Source: Arthrobacter globiformis (GTDB lineage: Bacteria; Actinomycetota; Actinomycetes; Actinomycetales; Micrococcaceae). Taken from it: a stretch of DNA of 64,000 nt. Below are positions 33,474 to 42,867 of this stretch, one piece after another. The notes beneath the pieces are model-generated. The model was not told the origin of the DNA and ran no database searches. It was given only the letters and a program-made list of their open reading frames with translations. The translations under genes were made by a program, and so were the position numbers. The DNA lies in NCBI RefSeq assembly GCF_030818015.1, contig NZ_JAUSZX010000001.1:620001-684000 (forward strand), read 5' to 3'. Positions within the stretch are counted from its first letter, which is position 1, and the number at the start of each line of letters is the position of its first letter.

Positions 33474-35456
33474 GTGCAGTTCCACCACCACGGTTACGTT
33501 TCCGGTGACCCGCGTATCCAGCCGGCCGCCGGCGTCGGCATCAACCGCCCCGAAGAGCTGCCCGACGAGGTGGACGTGCTCATCGTGGGCTCCGGCCCCG
33601 CGGGCATGCTCGCAGCCGCCCAGCTCTCCCAGTTCCCGGACATCACCACCCGCATCGTGGAGCGCCGCGGCGGACGCCTGGCCATCGGCCAGGCCGACGG
33701 CATCCAGGCCCGCAGCGTCGAGACGTTCCAGGCGTTCGGCTTCGCCGAGGAGATCACCGCGGAGGCCTACCGGATCACCGAAATGGCGTTCTGGAAGCCG
33801 AGTCCGGAGAACCCGAAGCACATCGCCCGCGCCGCCCGCGCGGTCGACGACGAGATGGGCATCAGCGAATTCCCGCACCTGATCGTCAATCAGGCCCGGG
33901 TGCTGGACTACTTTGCCCGGGTCATGGCCTTTGCCCCGACCCGCATGGCCCCCGACTACGGCTACGAGTTCCGCAGCCTGGACGTCGCGGACGCGGGGGA
34001 GTACCCGGTCACCGTCACCCTGGTCCACACCACCGGTGAGCTGGCGGGCCAGGAGCGTGTTGTGCGCGCCAAGTACGTGGTGGGTGCCGACGGTGCGCGC
34101 AGCAAAGTCCGTGAATCGATCGGCTGCACGCTCGCCGGAGACCAGGCCAACCACGCCTGGGGCGTCATGGATGTCCTCGCATCCACCGATTTCCCGGACA
34201 TCCGCACCAAGTGCGCCATTCAGTCCCACGACGGCGGCAGCATCCTGCTGATCCCGCGCGAGGGCGGCCACCTGTTCCGCATGTACGTTGACCTTGGCGT
34301 CGTGCCGGAGAACGACAACGGCGCCATCCGCAAGACCACCATCGAACAGATCATCGCCCACGCGAACCAGATCCTGCAGCCCTACACCCTCGAGGTCCGC
34401 AACGTCGCCTGGCACAGCGTGTACGAGGTGGGCCACCGCCTCACCGACAGGTTCGACGATGTCCTGCCCGCCGAACGGGATACCCGCACGCCGCGGGTGT
34501 TCATCACCGGCGACGCCTGCCACACGCACAGCGCCAAGGCAGGCCAGGGCATGAACGTGTCCATGCAGGACGGCTTCAACATCGGCTGGAAGCTTGGCCA
34601 CGTGCTCGAGGGCCGGAGCCCGGAGTCGCTGCTCGCCACGTACTCCGCGGAGCGCCAGGTCGTCGCGAAGAACCTGATCGATTTCGACAAGGAATGGTCC
34701 ACCCTGATGGCCAAGAAGCCCGAGGAGTTCGAGGACCCCTCCGAGCTCGAAGACTTCTACGTGCGCACCGCCGAATTCCCGGCCGGATTCATGACCGAGT
34801 ACGCGCCGTCAATGATCGTCGCCGAGGCGAAGCATGCCGGGCTGGCCACCGGCTTCCCAACCGGCAAGCGCTTCAAGTCTGCTCCCGTGCAGCGCGTCTG
34901 TGACACCAACCCGCTGCACCTGGGTCACCAGGCTACGGCCGACGGCCGCTGGCGCATCTACGTGTTCGCAGACCCGGCCGAGGCCGGCGCCGCGTCGCCG
35001 ACCACTGACTTCGCGCAGTGGCTGGAGAACTCGCCGGAGTCCCCCCTGGCGGCTACGCCGGAGGGTGCCGACGCCGATGCCTGGTTCGACGTGAAAGTCA
35101 TCTACCAGCAGGACCACAGGGGCATCGACATCAACGCAGTCCCTGCCGTGTTCAAGCCGGAGGTCGGGCCGTTCAGGCTCACCAACCTTGAGAAGGTCTA
35201 CGGCACCGACCCGAAGGCCGATATCTTCGAGCTGCGCGGCCTTGACCGGGGCGGCGTCGTGGTGGTGGTCCGCCCGGACCAGTACGTGGCGAACGTCCTG
35301 CCGCTGACCGCGACCGCGGACCTCGGCGCGTTCTTCGCACCCCTGCTGCCGGCCCGCCGGCCGGAACCGGTCCAGCCCGAGACGCTTCAGCCCGGGACGC
35401 CTCAGGCCGAACCGCTTCAGTCCGCCGGCTCGGGGCTCGTCGCCAACCTGGCGTAA
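33474..35456 (+). CDS. FAD-dependent aromatic monooxygenase (phenol hydroxylase / 3-hydroxybenzoate 4-hydroxylase family)
   Basis: 660 residues, GTG start with GAGGAAAG upstream. Class A flavoprotein hydroxylase motifs are present: the FAD dinucleotide fold VDVLIVGSGPAGMLAA (about 33-48), the DG motif VVGADGARSKVRESIG, and the GD motif FITGDACHTHSAKAGQGMNVSMQDGFNIGWKL (read in parts). A C-terminal thioredoxin-like domain as in phenol 2-monooxygenase follows. Residues after about 625 are a short pentapeptide-repeat tail. It is transcribed divergently from the hpa operon. No HpaB gene is visible, so it is the best candidate for hydroxylating 4- or 3-hydroxyphenylacetate to homoprotocatechuate. 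That substrate is inference. Confidence 0.9.
   Translation: MQFHHHGYVSGDPRIQPAAGVGINRPEELPDEVDVLIVGSGPAGMLAAAQLSQFPDITTRIVERRGGRLAIGQADGIQARSVETFQAFGFAEEITAEAYRITEMAFWKPSPENPKHIARAARAVDDEMGISEFPHLIVNQARVLDYFARVMAFAPTRMAPDYGYEFRSLDVADAGEYPVTVTLVHTTGELAGQERVVRAKYVVGADGARSKVRESIGCTLAGDQANHAWGVMDVLASTDFPDIRTKCAIQSHDGGSILLIPREGGHLFRMYVDLGVVPENDNGAIRKTTIEQIIAHANQILQPYTLEVRNVAWHSVYEVGHRLTDRFDDVLPAERDTRTPRVFITGDACHTHSAKAGQGMNVSMQDGFNIGWKLGHVLEGRSPESLLATYSAERQVVAKNLIDFDKEWSTLMAKKPEEFEDPSELEDFYVRTAEFPAGFMTEYAPSMIVAEAKHAGLATGFPTGKRFKSAPVQRVCDTNPLHLGHQATADGRWRIYVFADPAEAGAASPTTDFAQWLENSPESPLAATPEGADADAWFDVKVIYQQDHRGIDINAVPAVFKPEVGPFRLTNLEKVYGTDPKADIFELRGLDRGGVVVVVRPDQYVANVLPLTATADLGAFFAPLLPARRPEPVQPETLQPGTPQAEPLQSAGSGLVANLA
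35373..35420 (+). repeat. In-frame 15-bp repeat at the 3' end of the monooxygenase gene
   Basis: Three consecutive 15-bp units (CAGCCCGAGACGCTT and variants at 35373, 35388, 35403) encode QPETL, QPGTP and QAEPL. A further CAG follows. It gives a low-complexity C-terminal tail outside the folded domain. Confidence 0.8.
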
Positions 35457-35460
35457 GAGC

Positions 35461-35505
35461 AAGGCTGCCGGGGAGCCCAGCAAACCTCCCCGGCAGGCCT
35501 TTGCT
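35461..35505 (+). terminator. Terminator after the monooxygenase
   Basis: TGCCGGGGAG (35466-35475) pairs with CTCCCCGGCA (35486-35495). It is extended, after a one-base bulge, by AAGGC pairing with GCCTT. TTGCTCTTTG follows. The hairpin starts 4 bp after the stop. Confidence 0.85.
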
Positions 35506-35564
35506 CTTTGAGTCCGGCTCCTTGCAATGCGGGGTTCGGGCTCTTCTTGTTCCCGGGGGCCGCC

Positions 35565-35873
35565 TCAGCCAAGCCCGCGGTGCGCGGCCCACATCCCGGC
35601 CGCGTGGCTGGCGGCCCCGGTGATCAGCGCCGCGAGCTCAGGCCGGTCAGGCACGCGGAACGAAACATATGCTCCCCGGCCGCCGGCAACGGGACGGCCG
35701 TAGGCCTTCGCGGCGAGATGGCCGTCGGGCAGGAGCCGGACGTTCAACGTGGTCAGCGTGAACTCCTCGCCCCTTCGGCTGTCCGTCCAGCGCAGAGCCT
35801 CCGGAATGGTGACTTGATGGCCAGGGCGCTCACTTCCAGAGCGGAATCGCTGCTCATGGACACATGGTCTCAC
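35565..35873 (-). CDS. Small hypothetical protein, possibly frameshifted at its 5' end
   Basis: About 102 residues from GTG 35873. The convincing part is VTIPEALRWTDSRRGEEFTLTTLNVRLLPDGHLAAKAYGR to the end, a beta-rich small domain. In the neighbouring frame, ATG 35856 begins MSSDSALEVSALAIK, which looks like a better N-terminus. It would join VTIPEALRW if one base near 35824 were removed. Either the start is internal or the gene carries a frameshift. No family was recognised. Confidence 0.45.
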   Translation of the reverse strand: MRPCVHEQRFRSGSERPGHQVTIPEALRWTDSRRGEEFTLTTLNVRLLPDGHLAAKAYGRPVAGGRGAYVSFRVPDRPELAALITGAASHAAGMWAAHRGLG

Positions 35874-36107
35874 GCGGCACCATAGGCGCGCGGGCCGCGG
35901 CCAGGGGCAGCAGCCTGCTTGACCGCGCGCGGGGACAGCGGGACCCTCTGGATAAAGGCTGCGCCAGTCACGACCAGTGCGCTGAGGCACAACAACTGAT
36001 CGCTGCCAGACAAGCCCTATCCGACCGGGACTGCCAAGCTGGAATTCAGGGTGCGAGGCCATTGCCGGCACCCCTCTCCAACGCTCATGACCGTTAAGAA
36101 GGATCCA

Positions 36108-37610
36108 ATGAGTATTTCAAATTCCGAGTCCCGGACTGCAGAAGCAAATCCGCGCAAGGAGCAGTCCACCGCCCTCCGCGCGGGCAGCATCGGCGTTCTG
36201 GGCATTCTCTTTTTCGTTCTTTCAGCCCAGGCTCCGCTGACCGGCATCGTCGGTGCAGCGCCCCTGGCGGCTGCACTCGGCAATGGCGCCGGGGCACCGG
36301 GCGCTTACCTCGTCGTTGGCATCGTCATTGTCATCTTCGCCGTCGGGTTCGTGGCGATGAGCCGGAAGGTGCAGGCCAACGGCGCCTTTTACGCCTATAT
36401 CACCGCCGCCTTCGGCAGAAAGACAGGCACGGGCGCAGCCTGGTTGGCACTGCTGGCGTACAGCACGGTGCAGGCCGCCATGTACGGACTCTACGGTGCG
36501 GCCTTCTCCGGCTTGCTGGGTTCCGCCGGCGTGACCGTTCCCTGGTGGCTTCTCGCCGTTGTCACCATGGCAGGCGTGCAGGTGCTTGGCTCGATGAACA
36601 TTGAACTCGGCGCCCGCGTCCTGGCATTCCTTGTGGGCCTGGAAGTGGCGATTCTGCTGCTGTTCGGATTCACCGTCCTGCTGAAGGGTGGGGGCCCGGA
36701 GGGCCTGAACATGGCAGCCTCGTTCTCCCCTGAAGCGATCGCAACCGGCGCCCCCGGCGTTGCCATCATGTTCGCCGTTGCATCCATGTTCGGCTTCGAG
36801 TCCACGGCCATCTACTCCGCCGAGGCCAAGGATCCCCACCGGACGGTGGCGCGGGCAACCTACCTCTCCGGGGGCATCATCGCCGTGTTTTTCGCCTTCA
36901 TCACCTGGATGCTCGTGAGCTTCTACGGGCCCACGCACGTAATCGATGCCGCCGGAGCCGCCCTGGAGTCGGGAGACGCCACCTCCTTCGTGATCGGGCC
37001 GCTGGTTGAGTTGTTTGGCCCCTGGGCCGGTGTGACTGCGGGAATCCTCCTGGTGACGTCCCTCCTGGCAGGCATCATCGCCTTCCACAACGGCATCAAC
37101 CGCTACCTCCACTCGCTGGCCCTGCGCAGTTCCCTGCCCGCCGTCCTGGCACGGACCAACAAGCATCGTGCCCCTGCCTCCGCAGCCTGGGTCCAGACGA
37201 CTGTCGCCGTGCTGCTCGTGGGCCCGTTCGCGGTGCTGGGAATGGACCCTGTGCTGACGCTCTTCTCGTGGTTCAGCGGGCTCGCCGTTGCGGCATTGCT
37301 GGTGCTGTACATGCTCTGCTCCCTCGCCGTCGTCGCATTCTTCCACCGCGAACGGGTGTCCGGGCAGCTCTGGCAGACCCTCATCGCGCCGGCCCTTGCC
37401 GCGCTGCTGCTGGCCTGGGTCCTCTACCTGGTGGTCAGCAACTTCACCTCCCTCATCGGAGGGAGCGCCGAAACAGCCGTCGCGCTGCTGGTTGCCGTCC
37501 CCGTGATGTTCGTGGCCGGAGTGCTGGCGGAAATCGCAGTGGAGAAGCGCGGACGCACCTCAAAGCCCACGTTTGCCGATGAGGCTGCTGCCACTGCCAC
37601 TGCCGAATGA
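36108..37610 (+). CDS. APC-family amino acid permease
   Basis: 500 residues from ATG 36108 (AAGGA upstream). The open frame starts earlier without coding character. The APC signature GILFFVLSAQAPLTGIVGAAPLAAALGNGAGAPGAY (read in parts) is TM1-2, and the conserved TM6-type segment is MFAVASMFGFESTAIYSAEAKDPHRTVARA. About 12 membrane helices are visible. The substrate is an amino acid or amine. The neighbouring amine oxidase and glutamate dehydrogenase make an amine or amino-acid nitrogen source plausible. Its 3' end overlaps the convergent AmiS/UreI gene. Confidence 0.9.
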   Translation: MSISNSESRTAEANPRKEQSTALRAGSIGVLGILFFVLSAQAPLTGIVGAAPLAAALGNGAGAPGAYLVVGIVIVIFAVGFVAMSRKVQANGAFYAYITAAFGRKTGTGAAWLALLAYSTVQAAMYGLYGAAFSGLLGSAGVTVPWWLLAVVTMAGVQVLGSMNIELGARVLAFLVGLEVAILLLFGFTVLLKGGGPEGLNMAASFSPEAIATGAPGVAIMFAVASMFGFESTAIYSAEAKDPHRTVARATYLSGGIIAVFFAFITWMLVSFYGPTHVIDAAGAALESGDATSFVIGPLVELFGPWAGVTAGILLVTSLLAGIIAFHNGINRYLHSLALRSSLPAVLARTNKHRAPASAAWVQTTVAVLLVGPFAVLGMDPVLTLFSWFSGLAVAALLVLYMLCSLAVVAFFHRERVSGQLWQTLIAPALAALLLAWVLYLVVSNFTSLIGGSAETAVALLVAVPVMFVAGVLAEIAVEKRGRTSKPTFADEAAATATAE

Positions 37611-38324
37611 TGGCTCGTCGGCGGCTAACGGCTCGTTAGGGACGACGGCGCGCCGGCGGTTCCTCCCGCCGTCCGGCCGGGGCGCCCCGCCGGCGGGCCG
37701 GCCATCCCACCAGGCGATGCCGCCAGCGAGCAAGAGCAGCGCCGCGATGCACGCCGCGGCGCCGCCGGCCATTGCCGGGTCGCCGGGCCATTGCCCGGTG
37801 ATCCCGAGAAAGGCCGGCACCGTGGCTGTCGCCTGGCTGGCCATTACCAGGGACCAGCCGATCAGCGGCGAAAGCCGGTTGTGGCCCAGCGCCAGCGAGA
37901 AGAAGAACAGTATCCACAGGTAGGACCAGCAGAGCCACAGCACCGCCAGCAGCGGGTCCTCGGGGAACCAGGCCGCGGTGAGCAGGAGGCCGCACCCGGC
38001 CACCATGCCGCAGAACCAGCCAAGGCCCGTTGACCCGAGCCCCAGCAGGAAATCCAGCCCAACATAAACGTAGGTCAGACCGAACAGGAACATGCCGGAC
38101 GCCGAAAGCAGCAGCTGCATGCCGCCGTCGGCGTCCGGAGCTGTGCTGTCCAAACGAAGGGTGCCCAAATACGTGACGGCCAGATACGCGATGCCCAAGA
38201 GCAGCTGGAGGCTGCCGATGACCAGGCTCAGCACGGCTGCATCCCGGCGGGGGAGAGCCCCCAGGGTGGCGAGTCCGTTGATCAGCAGCGCGGCGCCCGA
38301 GAAGAGGAGGCAAACGTGTGTCAT
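37560..38324 (-). CDS. AmiS/UreI family urea or amide channel
   Basis: 254 residues from ATG 38324 (AGGAAGG upstream). Six membrane segments are visible, starting VCLLFSGAALLINGLATLG, the typical AmiS/UreI N-terminus. Later segments are LSLVIGSLQLLLGIAYLAVTYLG, LSASGMFLFGLTYVYVGLDFLLG, WFCGMVAGCGLLLTAAWF, LLAVLWLCWSYLWILFFFSLALG and ACIAALLLLAGGIAWW. A glycine/arginine-rich cytoplasmic tail follows. The family transports urea or short amides. The urease operon lies about 19 kb downstream. It overlaps the permease 3' end by 51 bp, tail to tail. Confidence 0.85.
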   Translation of the reverse strand: MTHVCLLFSGAALLINGLATLGALPRRDAAVLSLVIGSLQLLLGIAYLAVTYLGTLRLDSTAPDADGGMQLLLSASGMFLFGLTYVYVGLDFLLGLGSTGLGWFCGMVAGCGLLLTAAWFPEDPLLAVLWLCWSYLWILFFFSLALGHNRLSPLIGWSLVMASQATATVPAFLGITGQWPGDPAMAGGAAACIAALLLLAGGIAWWDGRPAGGAPRPDGGRNRRRAVVPNEPLAADEPSFGSGSGSSLIGKRGL

Positions 38325-38479
38325 CAGTCGGCCTTCCTGACTCACGACATAGCACCGCGCATTCTCATTTTGTGGAATTCATCTGTCACATTACGGAGAA
38401 TAAGGCTTGGCGCTGCCTTCGCCTACCCCACTGCGGTCTTAATCGGTTAGGTTGAAGGCTCAACAATAGGCGGCTCTAA

Positions 38480-39859
<1,380 letters not shown>

Positions 39860-39873
39860 GCTCCGCGTTGGGT

Positions 39874-40833
39874 CTAGGCGCCGCGCCGCCAGTCGCTGGG
39901 TGATTCGCCGAAGGCGTCCCGGAACGTGCGGCTGAAATGCGCGGCGTCCAGGAATCCCCACCGTGCTGCCACGGCTCCCACGGAGGTGCCCGAGTGCAGC
40001 GGGTCCCTGAGGTCCCGGCGGACCCGTTCCAGCCGGCGGCTCCGGATCCAGCTGGCAACCGTGCTGCCGGATTCGTGGAAGACGTTGTGCAGGTGGCGGG
40101 TCGAAATAAAGTGCGCCGCGGCAATGCTGGCCGGCGACAGCTGCGGGTCAGCGAGGTTCGCCTCAATGTAGTCACGGACCGACGTCGCCAGCACCGCCTG
40201 GGGCTTCATGCTGTCCGCAGCCAGGTCCAGTTCCGAATGGAGCATGGTGGAGACGAGGTCCAGGGTGTTGGCCGCGAGCCGGGAACCGCTCGGCCCGCTG
40301 AGTGCCTCCAGGTTGCCGGCGAGCTGCGTGATGAATGGCCCCACAATGCCCGCCAAGCCCGACTCGCTGGCCAGGCGGACTGCCGACAGCTGTCCCACAT
40401 AGTCCGGCGGCAGCGACAGGGAATCGTGCGGGAACATGACCACCATCATGCGGGCCTGCTCTTCGAACGCCAGCGTGTACGGGCGGTTGGTGTCATAGAT
40501 GGCCAGGTCGCCGGGGCGGAGCACCGCCTCGCGGTTGTCCTGGATGAGGAGCCCGGTGCCCTCCAGCTGGAGGTTGAGCTTGAAATAGCGCTGGTTGGAC
40601 TGCGCCAGAAGTGCCGGTGTGCGGTGGACGCTGTGGCCCGAAGCCGAAACTTCCACGATGCAGGTGCGGTCCAGCACCCTGGAGCGCATGCGGCCGCGGA
40701 ACTGCTCGGGCCGGTTCGTTTCGGCGGCCAGCGGCACAAAGGACTGCGCTACGAGGTGCCTCCAATGGTCAAAGGAGGCGGCCACGCTGGAGGTGAGGCT
40801 CTGGTTCGCGGGGCGGATGGTGGTTGCTGGCAT
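39874..40833 (-). CDS. AraC-family regulator with AraC-binding-like (FeaR-type) sensor
   Basis: 319 residues from ATG 40833. The N-terminal about 200 residues are the AraC_binding-like/FeaR sensor type (LVAQSFVPLAAETNRPEQFRGRM, FKLNLQLEGTGLLIQDNREAVLRPGDLAIYDTNRPYTL read in parts). The C-terminal double helix-turn-helix has SIAAAHFISTRHLHNVFHESGSTV and the closing WGFLDAAHFSRTFRDAFGESPSDWRR. FeaR activates the E. coli tyramine oxidase and phenylacetaldehyde dehydrogenase genes. The amine oxidase encoded 3 kb away is a likely target, by inference. Confidence 0.88.
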   Translation of the reverse strand: MPATTIRPANQSLTSSVAASFDHWRHLVAQSFVPLAAETNRPEQFRGRMRSRVLDRTCIVEVSASGHSVHRTPALLAQSNQRYFKLNLQLEGTGLLIQDNREAVLRPGDLAIYDTNRPYTLAFEEQARMMVVMFPHDSLSLPPDYVGQLSAVRLASESGLAGIVGPFITQLAGNLEALSGPSGSRLAANTLDLVSTMLHSELDLAADSMKPQAVLATSVRDYIEANLADPQLSPASIAAAHFISTRHLHNVFHESGSTVASWIRSRRLERVRRDLRDPLHSGTSVGAVAARWGFLDAAHFSRTFRDAFGESPSDWRRGA

Positions 40834-40987
40834 GAACGCTCCTGACGCCGGTCGGCTGTCTGTTGGCGGGTCCCCCACACTGTGTCCTGGAACACAGTCA
40901 TTTCAGGTTAGCGGCGAAATTCTGCCCTGTCATCTTTTTTCAACATATGGCGAAAAAAGATTCCGTGGACAAAACCGGCCGAGCCCC

Positions 40988-42085
40988 TTACTTGTTCTTG
41001 CCCCGGGCTGCCACCACCCAGCGGTCCACGAGCGCGCCGCCGCTGACCACGGCGACGTCGTCCACCAGGTTCATTGCGAGGCACACGTGGTTGGGGATAA
41101 CGCGCAGCCGGTGCCCGATGGCGGGCGCAGTCGCGGGATCGGGCCATTCGACAGTTGCGTGGTGCTCCGACAGTGCTGTGATCCGGGCATCGGGGTGGTC
41201 CAGCAGCCGTCCGAAGCCGCTTGCCCACGCGGGCCGGTCGCTGCCGAGAATCTTGCTGCCGGCGTCGATGATGAAACGTGCCGGACCGCCCGCGGGGATT
41301 GCATGGTGGCTGACCACGGTGGCCGCCACCGTCAGTGCGATGTCCTCGGCGGCGCACCGCCCCAACTCCAACTGCTGGGCGTCGCCAAAGACGTAGACGC
41401 CCGGGCGCACCTCGGTGGCAGCCGAATTTCCGGTCAGCATCGCCGTCGGGGTGGAGCCGCCGCTGCGGCAGATGGTGTCGAATCCTGCCGCGGCAAGAAC
41501 CTCGGACGCCCGGTTCAGGGCCTGCTGCTCCTGCCTGGCCGCCTCGACCGGCATGCCCGGTGCGTAGCTGTGTCCCGGGAAGGTGAAGACTCCCGCGAAT
41601 TTCAGTCCAGCGCGCGCTGCTGCTTCGGCGACCGGAACGACGGATTCCGGATGGACGCCGCTGCGGTGGTGGCCGCTGTCGACTTCCACGAGGGCGCTGA
41701 TGCTCCCCGCGGCACTTCCCAGTCCGGATCCCAGCGTGGTTGCTCCCTCCACGGAGTCCACGCCGACGGCGATCTGCGCAGTTTGCGACAGGCGCCGAAG
41801 CCGCTCTGCCTTCTGCGGCGAAATCCAGAGGGGGTAGGCGATGAAGAGGTTGCCAACTCCGGCAGCCGCGAACACTTCAGCTTCGCCGATAGTGGCCACC
41901 GTCAGTCCGGAGGCTCCGGCTGCGATCTGGCGGACGGCGATTTCGGGAATCTTGTGCGTTTTCGCATGCGGGCGCAGGCTCAGGCCGCGTGCCCGGACGG
42001 CTGACGCCATCCGCTCGATGTTCCGGTCGAGGATGTCGACGTCAATCATGATGTCCGGCGTATCGATTTCCTGCGGGATGGTCAC
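40988..42085 (-). CDS. D-threonine aldolase / DSD1-type PLP enzyme
   Basis: 365 residues, GTG start. An N-terminal alanine-racemase-like TIM barrel carries the PLP lysine in LSLRPHAKTHKIPEIA (about residue 41-44). A C-terminal D-serine-dehydratase-like beta domain has His/Cys metal ligands in RVIPNHVCLAMN and VVSHHAIPAGG. Members cleave D-3-hydroxy amino acids (D-threonine, D-phenylserine) or dehydrate D-serine with a divalent metal. Exact substrate is unknown. It is separated from the TetR gene by 70 bp on the same strand, so the two may share a transcript. Confidence 0.85.
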   Translation of the reverse strand: MTIPQEIDTPDIMIDVDILDRNIERMASAVRARGLSLRPHAKTHKIPEIAVRQIAAGASGLTVATIGEAEVFAAAGVGNLFIAYPLWISPQKAERLRRLSQTAQIAVGVDSVEGATTLGSGLGSAAGSISALVEVDSGHHRSGVHPESVVPVAEAAARAGLKFAGVFTFPGHSYAPGMPVEAARQEQQALNRASEVLAAAGFDTICRSGGSTPTAMLTGNSAATEVRPGVYVFGDAQQLELGRCAAEDIALTVAATVVSHHAIPAGGPARFIIDAGSKILGSDRPAWASGFGRLLDHPDARITALSEHHATVEWPDPATAPAIGHRLRVIPNHVCLAMNLVDDVAVVSGGALVDRWVVAARGKNK

Positions 42086-42155
42086 TGCCGGCGTCTCCTG
42101 GTTGTAGGTCGGTTCCTGCGGTCCGGGCCGGTCCGCGGAGTGTGGGGTCCTAACG

Positions 42156-42746
42156 CTAGCGGGTCAGCAGGGAAAGGAAGCCCTCAAGCTGCCCGTCCAG
42201 GCCGAGCTCCGTCTGGCCCTCGGGAAGCAGTGCTGCTGCGATCTGGGCGCCCAGCAGCATGTTGAGCAGCTGGCCGGCCAGGCTGTCGTCGTCGACGGCG
42301 GTACTTACGTCTCCGCTGTCCCTGGCCTCCGCCAGGTGGCGCCGGATCGCATCCAGCCACTGCTGCATCGATTCGCGGTGGATCTGCGCCTTGCCGGGAT
42401 CGTTGATGGCCTTCTGCCAGAAGGGGATGACGATGCGGGCTTCATTGATCCGTTCCTCATCCAGCGGGAGCACTTCGAGGCAGAAGGCCCGCAGGGCTGC
42501 CAGCCCCGAAAGCCCCGAGGTGACTTCGGCGATGCGCTCGTTGGTCCGGTTGAAGACGTGCCCGAACGCGAAGGTCAGCAGCGTGTCCTTGGTGGGAAAG
42601 TACGGCTTGAGGGCGCCGTTTGCGAAGCCCGCCTCGGTGGCGATTTCCCGCATCGTGGCGCTTTCAATGCCCATCTGGGCGATGATCCGCCAGGTTGCAT
42701 CGACGAGTTCCAAGCGGCGCTCGTCGTGGTCAACAATCTTTGGCAC
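42156..42746 (-). CDS. TetR-family transcriptional regulator
   Basis: 196 residues, GTG start. The N-terminal helix-turn-helix is [48 protein letters not shown] (read in parts). The C-terminal ligand domain resembles the BetI group ([16 protein letters not shown]). It is divergent from the amine oxidase across a 121-bp AT-rich gap with palindromes, so it probably represses that gene and itself. Confidence 0.92.
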   Translation of the reverse strand: MPKIVDHDERRLELVDATWRIIAQMGIESATMREIATEAGFANGALKPYFPTKDTLLTFAFGHVFNRTNERIAEVTSGLSGLAALRAFCLEVLPLDEERINEARIVIPFWQKAINDPGKAQIHRESMQQWLDAIRRHLAEARDSGDVSTAVDDDSLAGQLLNMLLGAQIAAALLPEGQTELGLDGQLEGFLSLLTR

Positions 42747-42760
42747 GCAGCCGCTCCCCA

Positions 42761-42829
42761 GAAAATATTTTCGCCCAGACTCTTGTGAGCTATCTTACGT
42801 TCGCTTATTCTCTACAACTATAGAAAATA
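42761..42829. promoter_or_regulatory. Operator-like palindromes between tetR and the amine oxidase
   Basis: GAAAATATTTTC at 42761-42772 is a perfect 12-bp palindrome 15 bp before the tetR start. TATTCTCTA (42806-42814) and TAGAAAATA (42821-42829) form a second imperfect inverted pair. The octamer AGAAAATA is common to both. The AT-rich segment 42790-42835 is also the likely amine oxidase promoter. Confidence 0.5.
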
Positions 42830-42867
42830 AAAATCCGACCCACCAGGGTCCCGGACAAAAGGCCGCT

